DNA from: Betaproteobacteria bacterium HGW-Betaproteobacteria-18
Lineage (GTDB): Bacteria > Pseudomonadota > Gammaproteobacteria > Burkholderiales > Burkholderiaceae_C
Direction of reading: 5' to 3'
NCBI GenBank assembly: GCA_002842265.1
Contig: PHCO01000003.1
Span: 1 to 50,514 of the forward strand
DNA length: 50,514 bases
Within the stretch, counting starts at the first letter, position 1; each line of letters opens with the position of its first letter. Of the stretch, positions 1 to 10,074 are shown piece after piece. Under the pieces are notes generated by a model. It was not told the DNA's origin, ran no database searches, and saw nothing but the letters and a program-made list of their open reading frames with translations. Made by a program: the position numbers and the translations under genes.

Positions 1-70
1 GTTTTCCAGCAAGGGGCAGGTGGCACCGAATGAGGTCGGGATGGCACTGATCAGCCAGTCCCCAACCTGG

Positions 71-97
71 GAAACCGCCACAGTGCGGTTTCTTTTT
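71..97 (+). terminator. Rho-independent terminator
   Basis: GAAACCGC-cacagt-GCGGTTTC perfect 8-bp stem followed by a T-run; probably serves a gene left of the window. Confidence 0.7.
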
Positions 98-122
98 GCC
101 CGGTCTTCGTGCCGGGTTTTTC
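98..122 (+). terminator. Second tandem terminator-like hairpin
   Basis: CCCGG-tcttcgtg-CCGGG followed by TTTTTC. Confidence 0.5.
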
Positions 123-591
123 TTTGCGTATCCGGGTCATGTGTGCTTGCCAAACCGGTCGCCGTGCTCGGTACGTCCGCAGTCCGATCAGTCGAACTGG
201 AGCTGCCGACCCGTTGCAGTCACTCCCGTCGCGGACTTCGCTGCCGAAAAGCAGTCGCTCCGCGCGTTCAGCTTCGTAGCTGGCACAGGGGCGACGGTTG
301 CGAGAACTGCTCGCCAAAGCAACGACTACGACGGTGCCTCGCAGTCATTTCGGGGTGGCCTCGAGCTGTGTAGTAGTAGCCCCGTCGTCATCCGAGGAGG
401 GCGGCATAGCCTGCGGCTGCCCTAGCGGTGATAAATCTAGCCGGGGCTCAAGATCACTCTTGGGAACTCTTTGGATTCTCCAACAACGTGGCGGCCGTAA
501 AGAAAGTCATCACCCATCCAGCGCTTTTCGCGCGCGATACCCGTCGGCAAATCCGCCCCTACGGTTGCCCGATCTCAGGCAAGCGAGGCGC

Positions 592-2583
592 TCACTTGGC
601 CGCCGCGACCTCTTTTCCACTGGTCGCAACGGGCTCGGAATCAAAGACACCTTCCAAGTATTTGGCGTAGTGCTCTTGCAAATGTTTGAGGGAGGCGCCC
701 TTGTCCGCTTGGTATTCGAGCCGCTCTTGGAAGAACTTCATGCGGCTTCTGTTCTCCGCCAACACCTGGCCCCAGGTCTTCACGAAGATGCAGACGTTGT
801 CCTTCTTGTGGATCAAGCCGGACTCGTCGGTCATGCGGAACTTCGCGTGCGGTCCGACATCGTCGCTGATGACCCAGAACACCCATGACACCTTGACGTT
901 GCGAAACCGCTGGTCATCCATGACCGAGGCGGCGTAGCCCTCGATCTGCGAAATCTCGTCGGTGTTGACCTTGACCTTCGGCGCCTTCAACTCGACCACC
1001 AAGTGAGTGATCGAATCCGTGTTGTGCCGCCGCGTGGACCGGGACAGCATCAAGTCAACGATTCCGCGCTCCTGCGAAACATGCTTGACCGGGGCGTCGA
1101 TGACGATGTCTTCCCCGAGAATTTTCTTGTGCGAGCGCAGAACCTCGGTCAGCGATTGGTCATCGACCGACAGCATGAAGTCCTCGCCGAACATCCAGCA
1201 GTTCTGGGCGACGATGCGATGCAACTGGCTGCGCTCTTTGAGCCGCTTCTTGGGCTCGGGATCGAACAGCACCGCCTCAATGCCGGTCAGGAACTTCAAT
1301 CGATCCGCCACGATCTTGGCGGAGCTGATGATCGACGACAGCGACACGTCGCGCAGCAGCTCGGCGAGCTCCTCCTGCTGGCGCTTTGGCAGCCGCAGCA
1401 CTTCGTTCAAGATGACCTGCAGCTCCTCGGGGCTCTTCTCGATCGCCTGCCGGAGCATCCGAAGCTGGAAAGACTTGTTCTGCGGGGCGGAGCTGCCGAA
1501 CTCGGGCAGATTCTTCGCGACGCTGACGGCCACGATCTCAAACACTTGCCGCTCGACCTCTTCCACGCGCGTGGTCGGATCGCCGTCGAAGGGATACACC
1601 TTCTCCGTCTTCCATTCCTCGACGTAGCTGCGCGCCTCCATGGCGGAGCGCTGCCGGAAGTAGTCCTTGATCGTCTTCTGGGCCTCGTCAATGGCCGCCA
1701 CGACCGGCGTCTGCATCTCCGCGAGGTCAACGGTCCCCTCCTTCTGCGCGACCGTCAGATAGGAGGATTCGAGATAGGCCGTGAACTGGAAGTCGCCGAT
1801 GTGAAATCGACGATCAACCTGCACCAGCGGGAAGCGCTTCTCGTTGCAGAGAAACAGAGCCCGGTTGGACAGCCCCTTCCACTCAACGATCTCGAGCCGG
1901 ACGGGATGCGTCTTTCCACCGGCTTCGATGTCGGCCAGGTTGATGGCCTTCCGGCTGGCGATCATTTGGGCCGGATCAATGCGCTTGCCGCCAATGGTCA
2001 CATTGACATCGGGATAGTCGGCCAAATAAAGGGCGAAGACTTCGGCCAATACGTGAATGCCGGCGTCGCTCACAAACGAGCGGAAATCCTTGTGGGGATC
2101 GGAAATCGTCAGGGTGACGCCAGTATCAGTCGGCTTTGAGACTTCAACCTCATCGGAGATATTCACATGGCGAATGTCGTTGGCCGACATCGTGATCGAA
2201 TACTTCCAAAGCTTCTCGTCGCGCTTGTATGTGACAGCCCATTCAGCGCGGGTTCCAATGGCGAACGCCTTGAACCGCCCGCGCCCCTCTTGGCCGTGCA
2301 AGAACCTTCCGGTTTCGGTGGAGCCTCCCGGCTTCTTCCATGACCCGCCGAGGCGCCGAAAGAACTCTGGTGCCCTTGCCTTGGGAATTCCGTTGCCATC
2401 GTCTCGGATGATGACTTCCGAGAGGGTATCCATCTCGTTGTGCCCAAACGAGACAGAAACTCGGCCGGCATCCGCGTCCAGGCCGTTCCAAATAAGTTCA
2501 GCCAAGGCCTGCACTGGCTTCGCGCGAGTGATTTTTTCTAAGAAGTCCGACTGGACCTCGACCGGATACTGCTGCTGGGCCAT
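592..2583 (-). CDS. GHKL (Bergerat-fold) ATPase fused to C-terminal PD-(D/E)XK-like nuclease; candidate defence protein
   Basis: N-box ELIWNGLDAD, G1 IRDDGNGIP, G2 HGQEGRGRFKAFAIG; C-terminal GIVDLML...HLVVELKAPKVKV...QIEGYA resembles D...ExK. Start set at MAQQQYPVEV (RBS-like GGGAGA) rather than the longer ORF start at 2736. Confidence 0.75.
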   Translation of the reverse strand: MAQQQYPVEVQSDFLEKITRAKPVQALAELIWNGLDADAGRVSVSFGHNEMDTLSEVIIRDDGNGIPKARAPEFFRRLGGSWKKPGGSTETGRFLHGQEGRGRFKAFAIGTRAEWAVTYKRDEKLWKYSITMSANDIRHVNISDEVEVSKPTDTGVTLTISDPHKDFRSFVSDAGIHVLAEVFALYLADYPDVNVTIGGKRIDPAQMIASRKAINLADIEAGGKTHPVRLEIVEWKGLSNRALFLCNEKRFPLVQVDRRFHIGDFQFTAYLESSYLTVAQKEGTVDLAEMQTPVVAAIDEAQKTIKDYFRQRSAMEARSYVEEWKTEKVYPFDGDPTTRVEEVERQVFEIVAVSVAKNLPEFGSSAPQNKSFQLRMLRQAIEKSPEELQVILNEVLRLPKRQQEELAELLRDVSLSSIISSAKIVADRLKFLTGIEAVLFDPEPKKRLKERSQLHRIVAQNCWMFGEDFMLSVDDQSLTEVLRSHKKILGEDIVIDAPVKHVSQERGIVDLMLSRSTRRHNTDSITHLVVELKAPKVKVNTDEISQIEGYAASVMDDQRFRNVKVSWVFWVISDDVGPHAKFRMTDESGLIHKKDNVCIFVKTWGQVLAENRSRMKFFQERLEYQADKGASLKHLQEHYAKYLEGVFDSEPVATSGKEVAAAK

Positions 2584-2939
2584 GGCGAATCTCCCTTTTT
2601 GCCCATATTCTCGCTCGGATACGGTCTGCCATGGGTCAGGCGACGGCTGAGAGGCTGCTTCCAGGCAACTCATTCGATCCTGCGAAAGACGATTCAGGGG
2701 CGGAAGTTCCAGTTCACCCGAGCCGCGACCGGTCATTCGCAGCCCGGCGGCAGGCGCCGGCCGGCGAGTCCCCGGTCTCGAGGCTCAAGCGGTCGTAGCC
2801 AGCGGCCTGCATCGAATGACAGGTGATGGCTGCAGCGAACGTTCAGGCGGCCATGGGCGAATGACTCTGACCAGCCTTCAACCGACCTTGAGCAGCCAGA
2901 TCCCAGCGGCTGTTCGTGGCCGATCGCCGTCGCTGCATC

Positions 2940-3287
2940 TCATAGCCTATATTTTTTGGGGATGGGGTGTGTTCGGCAATCAAATGGGCCGTCAGATCCG
3001 CTTCCGCGAATGCGGGTCTGAAAGAATTGGCGCTTTGAACTGGCCTGAAGAAGGCCCTGGACAGTTGCTGCATCAATTTCGCAATAGTGGTAGTGCGTGG
3101 CCTTGAGCTGAATGACCATGTATCGCTCGGATTTGTCGTAACAAATTCGCGAAACGTCACTGCTCTCTCTGACGTCCGAACAGACGAAAGCGTCCAGCGA
3201 CACTTCACCGTGATATTTGACTTGGACGGTTTCCGCTGCAGCAGCCTGGCAGAGCAAAACGATCGCAGATAGAACAATGAATTTCAA
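2940..3287 (-). CDS. Secreted small protein with KTSC-like domain
   Basis: Signal-peptide-like LKFIVLSAIVLLCQAAAAE, then RICYDKSERYMVIQLKATHYHYCEIDAATVQGLLQASSKRQFFQTRIRG...FDCR. Probable TTG start after GAGG. Confidence 0.6.
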   Translation of the reverse strand: MKFIVLSAIVLLCQAAAAETVQVKYHGEVSLDAFVCSDVRESSDVSRICYDKSERYMVIQLKATHYHYCEIDAATVQGLLQASSKRQFFQTRIRGSGSDGPFDCRTHPIPKKYRL

Positions 3288-3556
3288 AACGACCTCACAG
3301 ACATCACTCAATTCGAGCACACCGCATCGTAAGCGTTTTTCCTGGTGTCAGTCATCTTCGCGGGGTCCATCGCCACGAGGAAGTGAAGCTGGGGTAACAC
3401 GGCCAAGGCTCGGTTTACGCCACACGATTGCATCCAGAGGCCGTCGAAACACCCTCTATAGTTGACCTTCACTACGTGGGAACGCCCTGTTGTAGATGAC
3501 CGCATCGTGGAGAGGACCGTCGGCCCATCACGCCGCCCTCAAGGCCGGCACCCGGT

Positions 3557-3894
3557 GCCTATGCCGAGATCGCAACTATGTTGAATTCTTGGTCCGGCCG
3601 TTCGTACTGTCGAGGGGACGAGTGAACGACAAGCCCGGCGCTCCTCCACATAGTTTTCGTTCGCCGCCCATTGGCCTCAGCGGATGCAATGAGCTCCAAT
3701 GGGAACTGGACGACTGGTACCCCTGATACATGCACTCTGCAACGATGCAGTGACTGCGGGCCACACTGGTTCACCGCCTCATGGCGGAGACCACCTGAAC
3801 CGTGCCCCTGTCGCGGAACTATGCGCAGGTTATTGAGCTGCCTTGCGACGAAGGGTGTCATCAAACTTGTCATAGTTGCGATCTCGGCATAGGC
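3557..3894. repeat. ~338-bp MITE-like element bounded by 24-bp perfect inverted repeats
   Basis: GCCTATGCCGAGATCGCAACTATG at 3557-3580 and its exact reverse complement at 3871-3894; no convincing internal CDS. Confidence 0.5.
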
Positions 3895-3924
3895 AGCGTT
3901 ATGGAGATCTCTCCATAACGCTGC
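3893..3924. repeat. 15-bp perfect hairpin abutting the right inverted repeat
   Basis: GCAGCGTTATGGAGA-tc-TCTCCATAACGCTGC. Confidence 0.7.
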
Positions 3925-4602
3925 ACAACTGCCCTTCGTGTCCCTATGTCGGATCCAGGCTGGTTGCTGCCGCTGACTTTGCTCGCCTGAATATCGGCAG
4001 CCGAGGTCACCTGTCATTCAAGGATGGAAGGGTCGAACGACCGCTGCACATCCGTCACCGGCCTCCCAACTGAGATAGCTTGGTCGCGCTTCGAGAGCGA
4101 AGCCTCGCGCCTGAGGTGAGCGGCTGGGCCCGACGCAGAGGATCATGTGGCGGTTTTGTGGGAGAACGACCGGTCGACTTTGGAACTTGACCTTCGCCGA
4201 AACCGTAGAGAAGATTAGCGTTGGCGAATGCCGACGTTGGCGCCTGCCGCTCGACCGCCGGGACAAATTCGTAACCGAACGACTGCGTCCAAAAGTCGCG
4301 ATCTCGTGAAGCTGTGCCCGACGGTGAACACGGTGACGAACCTGGCAAGTCTTTGCACATGGTCAGAAAGAACTCCAAACCAAAGAGAGAACGCCGGTAG
4401 TCGTAGCCGGTCAGCATGTGGCTGGCGCTCTGCCCCACGTACTCAGATAGCTACCGCCGAAGAGCGCGCGGCAATCCAAGCAACAGGGCTTACAGCAGAA
4501 AAACGGCACGAGTGCTTCGCGACAGCGAGCAGATTCTATGTGGGCATCCAGGGCACGGGGCTCGACGTGGGAGATGAAAATGCGCGCACTTCCAACTCGC
4601 GA

Positions 4603-5850
4603 TCAGCCGATCACGCCCTCAAAAAAGATCTTCCATTCGCCCCGCTCCCGTGCCCAATATTGGCGCTTCACTGGCCCGCGGATGTCGCCTTGCCGCAGTT
4701 CGGCGAACGTCATCAGGGTGACCTCGCTTTCTCGTTTCCACGCCAGGATCGACAGGTCCTTCAAGATCAAAAAGCGCCTACCCGCTGTCGCCAGTTCTCG
4801 CGCTTTGGCCTGGCCCCATTGCCGGAAATCGGTGCTTCCGCTGCGGAACTGTGGCGAATAAAACGCCATCACGGTCTTCAGGTCGGCTTGGGCACGCGCC
4901 CTGCTCCAGCGCTGAAGCAGTTCCCGGAATTCGTTGCGCCGGTTGGCCAGCGTCTGCGGCTGAACCCAATGGATTTCTTCCGCAATGATCACCGGTGTGC
5001 GTCGCGGCTCCAGGATGCTCAGCAAGGCACCCATGTCGTCGTTGGCGAGCGCGACGCAGCCCTCGGTGGCGTAGGGGCTGCGCGAATACGACGCCCTAGG
5101 TACACCGTGCAGCCAGATCCCACTACCGGTTTTGCCCAGACGGCGGTCATGCTCGTTGGGGTAGTTCAAGGGTAGCGCGCCCACTCCGTACAGCTCGTCG
5201 AGCTGGCTGTCGTCCAGTCGGCTGGTGATGTAGTACACCCCGAGCGGGGTCCGTAGATCGCCTTCAGTGCTTTTACCGAACCCAGCACGCCCGATGGAGG
5301 CGTAATGGCTGCGCAAGAGGTGCAACTGCCCATCGCGATGCTCGAACACATACACCCGCGAATGACTGGCATCCACCGCGACCACATGCCTCGTGTTGAG
5401 CGCGAGTTCCAGCACCTGCTGTGGCACGGCGCCAGGCGGTGGAAGCTCTCGCAGCGCGGCCAGGCGGCGTCGGGCCTCCTCGCGCAAGTCCCCCATCTCT
5501 GCACCCGATGCATCCAACCCTCTGGGAATTGCGCCAAACCCGTGTCGCGGCCCCGCGCTGGCCAGCAGCAGATCACCGTAGACGAGCTGCCCAAGCTGAA
5601 AATTGGGCACGCTGCGGGTCAGGGCCTCGGCCAAAGCCAGCGCGCGTCTGCGGTTGCCTCGGCCGATCGCGCGGTACACCTCAATCAAACGCGCCTCTGG
5701 CGATGCGGGCGACATGCCGGTGAGCGCAGAAACAGCAGCGCTGTAGCCGCCGAGCTGAGCCGTGGAGCTGGTTGGCCATACGGTGGTCGATGCCGAGGCA
5801 AGCATGCCCGCCACGAGCTGTCGGCGTTCAGGAGAAAATGAAAACTTCAC
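4603..5850 (-). CDS. L,D-transpeptidase (YkuD domain) with C-terminal NTF2-like region
   Basis: IWLHGVPRASYSRSPYATEGCVALANDDM matches the HG...S.GC signature of YkuD enzymes; tail QRWSRARAQADLKTVMAFYSPQF. Confidence 0.85.
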   Translation of the reverse strand: MKFSFSPERRQLVAGMLASASTTVWPTSSTAQLGGYSAAVSALTGMSPASPEARLIEVYRAIGRGNRRRALALAEALTRSVPNFQLGQLVYGDLLLASAGPRHGFGAIPRGLDASGAEMGDLREEARRRLAALRELPPPGAVPQQVLELALNTRHVVAVDASHSRVYVFEHRDGQLHLLRSHYASIGRAGFGKSTEGDLRTPLGVYYITSRLDDSQLDELYGVGALPLNYPNEHDRRLGKTGSGIWLHGVPRASYSRSPYATEGCVALANDDMGALLSILEPRRTPVIIAEEIHWVQPQTLANRRNEFRELLQRWSRARAQADLKTVMAFYSPQFRSGSTDFRQWGQAKARELATAGRRFLILKDLSILAWKRESEVTLMTFAELRQGDIRGPVKRQYWARERGEWKIFFEGVIG

Positions 5851-5909
5851 GGTTCAATCAATAGAGGATCGGGCGCAAAACGCGCGACGTGCGACGCAAA
5901 GCTGCTGCC

Positions 5910-6227
5910 TCAACGCGGCTGGAAAACGATGATGCCCATGCCGACCAGCGCCACACCGGCACCTGCCAGATCCCAGATGGACGGACGGATGCCGTCCACC
6001 GCCCACAGCCAGAGGATGGCGGCACCGATGTAGACCCCGCCATAGGCCGCGTACACGCGCCCGGACGCGGCTTCGTGCAGCGTCAGCAACCAGGCAAACG
6101 CGGCCAGGCTCAAGGCCGACGGCAACAGCCACCACACCGACCCCTGCTGCTTGGCCCACAGCCAAGCCCAATAGCAGCCGGCGATTTCGGCCAGTGCGGT
6201 GATCGCGTACAAAAGCAAAGTCTTCAT
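5910..6227 (-). CDS. YnfA family small inner-membrane protein
   Basis: [14 protein letters not shown]...[50 protein letters not shown]. Confidence 0.9.
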   Translation of the reverse strand: MKTLLLYAITALAEIAGCYWAWLWAKQQGSVWWLLPSALSLAAFAWLLTLHEAASGRVYAAYGGVYIGAAILWLWAVDGIRPSIWDLAGAGVALVGMGIIVFQPR

Positions 6228-6253
6228 GGGAACCCGGTTCGATGAGCTCTGCT

Positions 6254-6904
6254 TCAGCGGCTCTTGAGCAGCGTTTCGATGTCCGCAGCGATCACGCTGG
6301 CCTCCGTGCCGTAGTTGGAGTACAGCCGCGCGCTCCCTGTCGTGTCAAAGATGTATTTACCGGCCGAGTGGTCCATGGTGTAAGAAGTTGGCGTCTTGCC
6401 GTCCACCTTCTTGAAATACACCTTGAAGTCGGCGGCCACGGTCTTGAGTTCGGCGGGTTCGGGGCGCAGTGCCAGGAAGCTCGGATCAAAGGCCGCCATG
6501 TAGTCCTTCAGCAAAGGCAGCGTGTCGCGCTCCGGGTCCACCGTGATGAACAGCACCTGCAACAAATCGCCCCGCTCACCGAGCAAGCGCTTGACCTCGG
6601 CCATGGTGGTCATGGAGGTGGGGCACACGTCCGGGCACTGTGTGAAGCCAAAGAAGATCACCACGATCTTTCCCTTGAAGTCCCCCAGGGTACGGGTCTG
6701 ACCCAGGTGATCGGTGAGCCGCAGGTTCTTGGCGAAATTGGCACCGGTGATGTCGACACTCTGGAAGCTCGCCGCCTCGGGTGAACACGCCGCAAGGGTC
6801 AGGACCGTGGCGGCCGCAGCCGCCGTCACAAAACCACGGCGCGACAGGGGGTGGTTGCTCGGTTGAATGCGCAGCGTTGGCATGGCATCGGGTCCTGCAC
6901 TCAT
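6254..6904 (-). CDS. SCO1/SenC family protein
   Basis: [24 protein letters not shown] (CxxxC) and [13 protein letters not shown]. Confidence 0.9.
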   Translation of the reverse strand: MSAGPDAMPTLRIQPSNHPLSRRGFVTAAAAATVLTLAACSPEAASFQSVDITGANFAKNLRLTDHLGQTRTLGDFKGKIVVIFFGFTQCPDVCPTSMTTMAEVKRLLGERGDLLQVLFITVDPERDTLPLLKDYMAAFDPSFLALRPEPAELKTVAADFKVYFKKVDGKTPTSYTMDHSAGKYIFDTTGSARLYSNYGTEASVIAADIETLLKSR

Positions 6905-7557
6905 TTCTTGACCTTGGCCACTTCTTCGGCGACCAGGGTCGCGAGCTGCTCAGGTCCAAAGCTCGGGAGGCCACGGCCGTTGACAAAGAAGGTCGGGGTC
7001 TTGGTCACTTCCAGCGCGGTCAGGTCTTCCAGATCTTGCTGGAGCACGGCGTCCACTTCGGGCTTGGCCGCGTCTGCGCGCGCCTGCTGCAGATCCAGGC
7101 CCGCATCTTCTGCCGCTTTGAACGCCAGATCGATGTTGGGTTGCCCATGGCTGGCCCATGCGGGCTGAGCGGCCAGCACCGCTTCGAGCACCTGCGGGTA
7201 TTTGCCCTGGCGTTTGGCGGCCTCCAGCAGGGCCACCACATGGTCCGATCCCGCATGGAACGGCGCGTAGCGCAGGACCAGCCGGACATCGTTCGGGTAC
7301 TGCTTCATCAGGTCCTTGACGATGGGGTAGAACGCACGGCAGGTCTCGCAGGCGGGGTCAAAGAATTCGACGATGGTCACGGGAGCGCTCTGCGGACCAA
7401 AGACCGGTGAATGCATGCGGACCAGACGGCTGTCTTGCGTGCTGACCTTCTCCATTTGCGAGTTCTGCACCCGCCGCTGGTAGTTGTACATGCCGAAGGC
7501 AAAGGCCGCGACAACGATGCCCAGCAGGATCGAGACGGTGAGTTTTTTGGAGGTCAT
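6901..7557 (-). CDS. DsbA/thioredoxin-like periplasmic thiol oxidoreductase
   Basis: VTIVEFFDPACETCRAFYPIVKDLMKQYP with a CxxC motif; ATGA-type overlap with dsbB. Confidence 0.88.
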   Translation of the reverse strand: MTSKKLTVSILLGIVVAAFAFGMYNYQRRVQNSQMEKVSTQDSRLVRMHSPVFGPQSAPVTIVEFFDPACETCRAFYPIVKDLMKQYPNDVRLVLRYAPFHAGSDHVVALLEAAKRQGKYPQVLEAVLAAQPAWASHGQPNIDLAFKAAEDAGLDLQQARADAAKPEVDAVLQQDLEDLTALEVTKTPTFFVNGRGLPSFGPEQLATLVAEEVAKVKK

Positions 7558-7970
7558 TTGGGGGTCCTTCTCAGAAAGAGCGTGAGCAAGAGGGTGATGG
7601 TGAAAAAAGCCACCAGGGACAGCCAGGGAATCTGAATGCCGTTGAGGATTTCCAGCTTCTGGTCGGCACACGAGACGCCGGCGCTGCAGGGAATCCAGGA
7701 CTTGGGAATGAGGCCAGCGACCAACAGGGTGTGGTAGGCCGCCATGAGCAGGCCGCCGACCGCCAGAGGCAGGGCGTAGACCGCGCCGCGCCGGTCGTCG
7801 CTGAAGCAGGCCATGCCCAGCACGATGGCCAGCGGGAACATGAAGATGCGCTGATACCAGCAGAGCTGGCACGGCACCATCAGCATCACTTCACCGATGA
7901 ACAAGGCACTGGCCGTGGCCATGGTGGCGACCAGCCAGGCCGCCAGAAGCATCAACCAGTTGAGTTTCAT
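7554..7970 (-). CDS. dsbB: Disulfide bond formation protein B (DsbB)
   Basis: Multi-TM, LMVPCQLCWYQRIFMFPLA...WIPCSAGVSCAD. Confidence 0.88.
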   Translation of the reverse strand: MKLNWLMLLAAWLVATMATASALFIGEVMLMVPCQLCWYQRIFMFPLAIVLGMACFSDDRRGAVYALPLAVGGLLMAAYHTLLVAGLIPKSWIPCSAGVSCADQKLEILNGIQIPWLSLVAFFTITLLLTLFLRRTPK

Positions 7971-8497
7971 TCGGCGCCTTTCGGGGTGGATGCGTCAGCG
8001 GTGGGGCGCCTGGCGGGTCGTAGCGACAACAGCGCCCAGGCCAGGACAGCGCTCACGACGAAGACGTCGGCCAGGTTGAAAGCGGGCCAGTGCAGGGCGC
8101 GCCAGTGAAGGTCCAGAAAATCCACCACCGCGCCGTTCTGGATGCGGTCAATCAGGTTGCCGCTGCCACCGGCCACGACCAAGGCACCGATCCACCGTTC
8201 CATGGGTTCGGCGTGGCGGGTCAAACAGACAAAGCTCACCGGCACGACCACCAACACACCCAATGCGATGAAGAAGTACCGCTGCCAACCGCCGGCGTCG
8301 GCGAGCAGGGAGAACGCGGCCCCGGTGTTGAGCACATGCACCAGATTCAGCCAGCTGGTGAACTCGATGCCCGTGCCCAGCGGGATGGTGGCGGCGAACC
8401 AGGCCTTGCTGCCCTGATCGGCCAACACCAGCAAAAGAACGAATGCCAGCCACGCCCATCGGGGGTGGCGGCCTAACCAACTTGAATACATAAGCAC
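7967..8497 (-). CDS. lspA: Signal peptidase II (PbrC-like position in a Pb/Cd operon)
   Basis: LADQGSKAWF, NTGAAFS, GGSGNLIDRI, AFNLADVFV motifs. Confidence 0.92.
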   Translation of the reverse strand: MLMYSSWLGRHPRWAWLAFVLLLVLADQGSKAWFAATIPLGTGIEFTSWLNLVHVLNTGAAFSLLADAGGWQRYFFIALGVLVVVPVSFVCLTRHAEPMERWIGALVVAGGSGNLIDRIQNGAVVDFLDLHWRALHWPAFNLADVFVVSAVLAWALLSLRPARRPTADASTPKGAE

Positions 8498-8622
8498 CCC
8501 GGAGTGGGTTAGATGACCTGTACCAGCTCGGTGGGCTGGCGCCTTGTTGCAAAGGGATCAGGTGGGGATCACCGGGACGCAGCGCACGACAGCGAGGCCG
8601 TCGCGGGGAATCGCCGCCCTGA

Positions 8623-8976
8623 TCAGCTCAGGGCACGCCACTGCGGGCGTTCGGGCACATCGAAGGGGGCCGATCTCGGTTGGGCGGAGCGGCCCAAGTC
8701 CCATGACGCCGAAGCCATTGCCCCCACACCGGCTTGAGCGTCTGGTGCTGCGATGGAGCAACTCGCATGGCAGGTGCCGCAATCGGCATCGGCCACGCTC
8801 GCCGCCGTCTGGCTGGTCGCGGCATCGGCATCGCTCTGGCCGCGGTGCTCATGGGCGTGGTGCCCGGCGTGGGATGCTTCCGATCCACGTTCGTGCTGGC
8901 AGAACGCCCCCATCGCAGCCCAGGAGAACTGCAAAGGCATCAACACCAGCAAAAGGACCACGAGCCACGAACGCAT
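8623..8976 (-). CDS. Small secreted CzcI-like heavy-metal resistance protein
   Basis: MRSWLVVLLLVLMPLQFSWAAMGAFCQHE signal peptide, His-rich HAGHHAHEHRGQ, genomic context. Confidence 0.6.
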   Translation of the reverse strand: MRSWLVVLLLVLMPLQFSWAAMGAFCQHERGSEASHAGHHAHEHRGQSDADAATSQTAASVADADCGTCHASCSIAAPDAQAGVGAMASASWDLGRSAQPRSAPFDVPERPQWRALS

Positions 8977-9011
8977 GGAGGGATTGTAAAAGCGGACAGC
9001 CTGCAACGGAG

Positions 9012-9404
9012 TCATCGCGTCCCGTCCACGGCCTGGGCCACCTGCTCAATCAGCGCAGCGATGTCCTCGCGGATCGGCATGGTCTGGAACGCGCTGATGT
9101 TGGAACGCCCGGCGTTGCCGAGCGGCAACCGGCCCGTCAGATGACCCAAGGGCACCAGCAAAAGTCGGAGCAGCTGACCCAGGACCTCTCGCCCGTCGCG
9201 GGTTTCCCAACCCAGGGCCAGCATCTGGGCATGCGTAACCAGGTGCGGCCTCAGTCGGGTTTGTCCCAGCACATGGGCCGCCTCCAGCAGCAGCCAGCGC
9301 TGGGGGAGATCCGCAAGCGGCGCGACCCGCTCCCGCTGCATCAGTTGCATGAACAAGCGGGCGTCAAAAGCGGGCGCTGATGTGGCGTCAGTGCGAGTGG
9401 CCAT
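9012..9404 (-). CDS. DUF3703-like protein of metal-resistance operons
   Basis: FDARLFMQLMQRERVAPLADLPQRWLLLEAAHVLGQTRLRPHLVTHAQMLALGW; start within the longer ORF, overlapping the CDF gene. Confidence 0.7.
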   Translation of the reverse strand: MATRTDATSAPAFDARLFMQLMQRERVAPLADLPQRWLLLEAAHVLGQTRLRPHLVTHAQMLALGWETRDGREVLGQLLRLLLVPLGHLTGRLPLGNAGRSNISAFQTMPIREDIAALIEQVAQAVDGTR

Positions 9405-10050
9405 GACCATGCTCATGAACGTGGCCATCGTTGGCGCCCAGCTCGCCCTGCGCCTGGAGCCAGACTTGCCAGCCTCCCCGCACGGCCAGAATGGCCATGA
9501 GGGTGGCCACCAGCAGGTCGGGCCAGGCCGTGCCGGTGCCGAACACACCCAGCGCCGCACCCATCACGGCAATGTTGCCGATGGCGTCGTTGCGGGTGCA
9601 GAGCCACACGCTTCGCATGTTGGCATCGCCCTCCCGGTAGGCGTAAAGCATCCAGGCCACGGCCAAGTTGGCACTAAGCGCGAGCACGCCGACGGCCCCC
9701 ATGGTCATCGCGTCGGGCACCTGGCCGCTCCAGAGACTCCAGAGCGCCCGGCCCAGGACAAACAGACCAAACGCCACCATGCTGACCGCCTTGAGCATGG
9801 CGGCGCGAGCGCGCCAGGCCAGCGCCGCCGACAACACCGCCAGCGACACCCCGTAGTTCAGCGCGTCACCACCAAAATCGATCGCATCGGCCAGCAGCGA
9901 AACCGAGCCCGAGCGGTAGCCGGCGGCCAGTTCCACCATCAACATGGCGGCGTTGACCAGCATCGCGATCCAGAGGATGCGGCGGTAGCGCGGCAGGTTG
10001 ATCAGCGCCGCAGGTTTCGGGGTTTCGTGTTCACAACAATGGGCAGACAT
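9388..10050 (-). CDS. CDF-type cation transporter
   Basis: Six-TM-like, VSLLADAIDFGGDALNYGVSL, His-rich C-terminus HVHEHGHGHSH. Confidence 0.85.
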   Translation of the reverse strand: MSAHCCEHETPKPAALINLPRYRRILWIAMLVNAAMLMVELAAGYRSGSVSLLADAIDFGGDALNYGVSLAVLSAALAWRARAAMLKAVSMVAFGLFVLGRALWSLWSGQVPDAMTMGAVGVLALSANLAVAWMLYAYREGDANMRSVWLCTRNDAIGNIAVMGAALGVFGTGTAWPDLLVATLMAILAVRGGWQVWLQAQGELGANDGHVHEHGHGHSH

Positions 10051-10074
10051 GGGGATTTCCTTTCGAGTGATTTG

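Noticed and set aside
298-888. 196-aa plus-strand ORF at the left edge
   Set aside because: Second half is antisense to the GHKL-nuclease gene; first half reads through repeat-like spacer.
1003-2139. Long plus-strand ORF (378 aa) antisense to the GHKL gene
   Set aside because: The minus-strand frame has clear conserved motifs; the antisense frame is a high-GC codon shadow.
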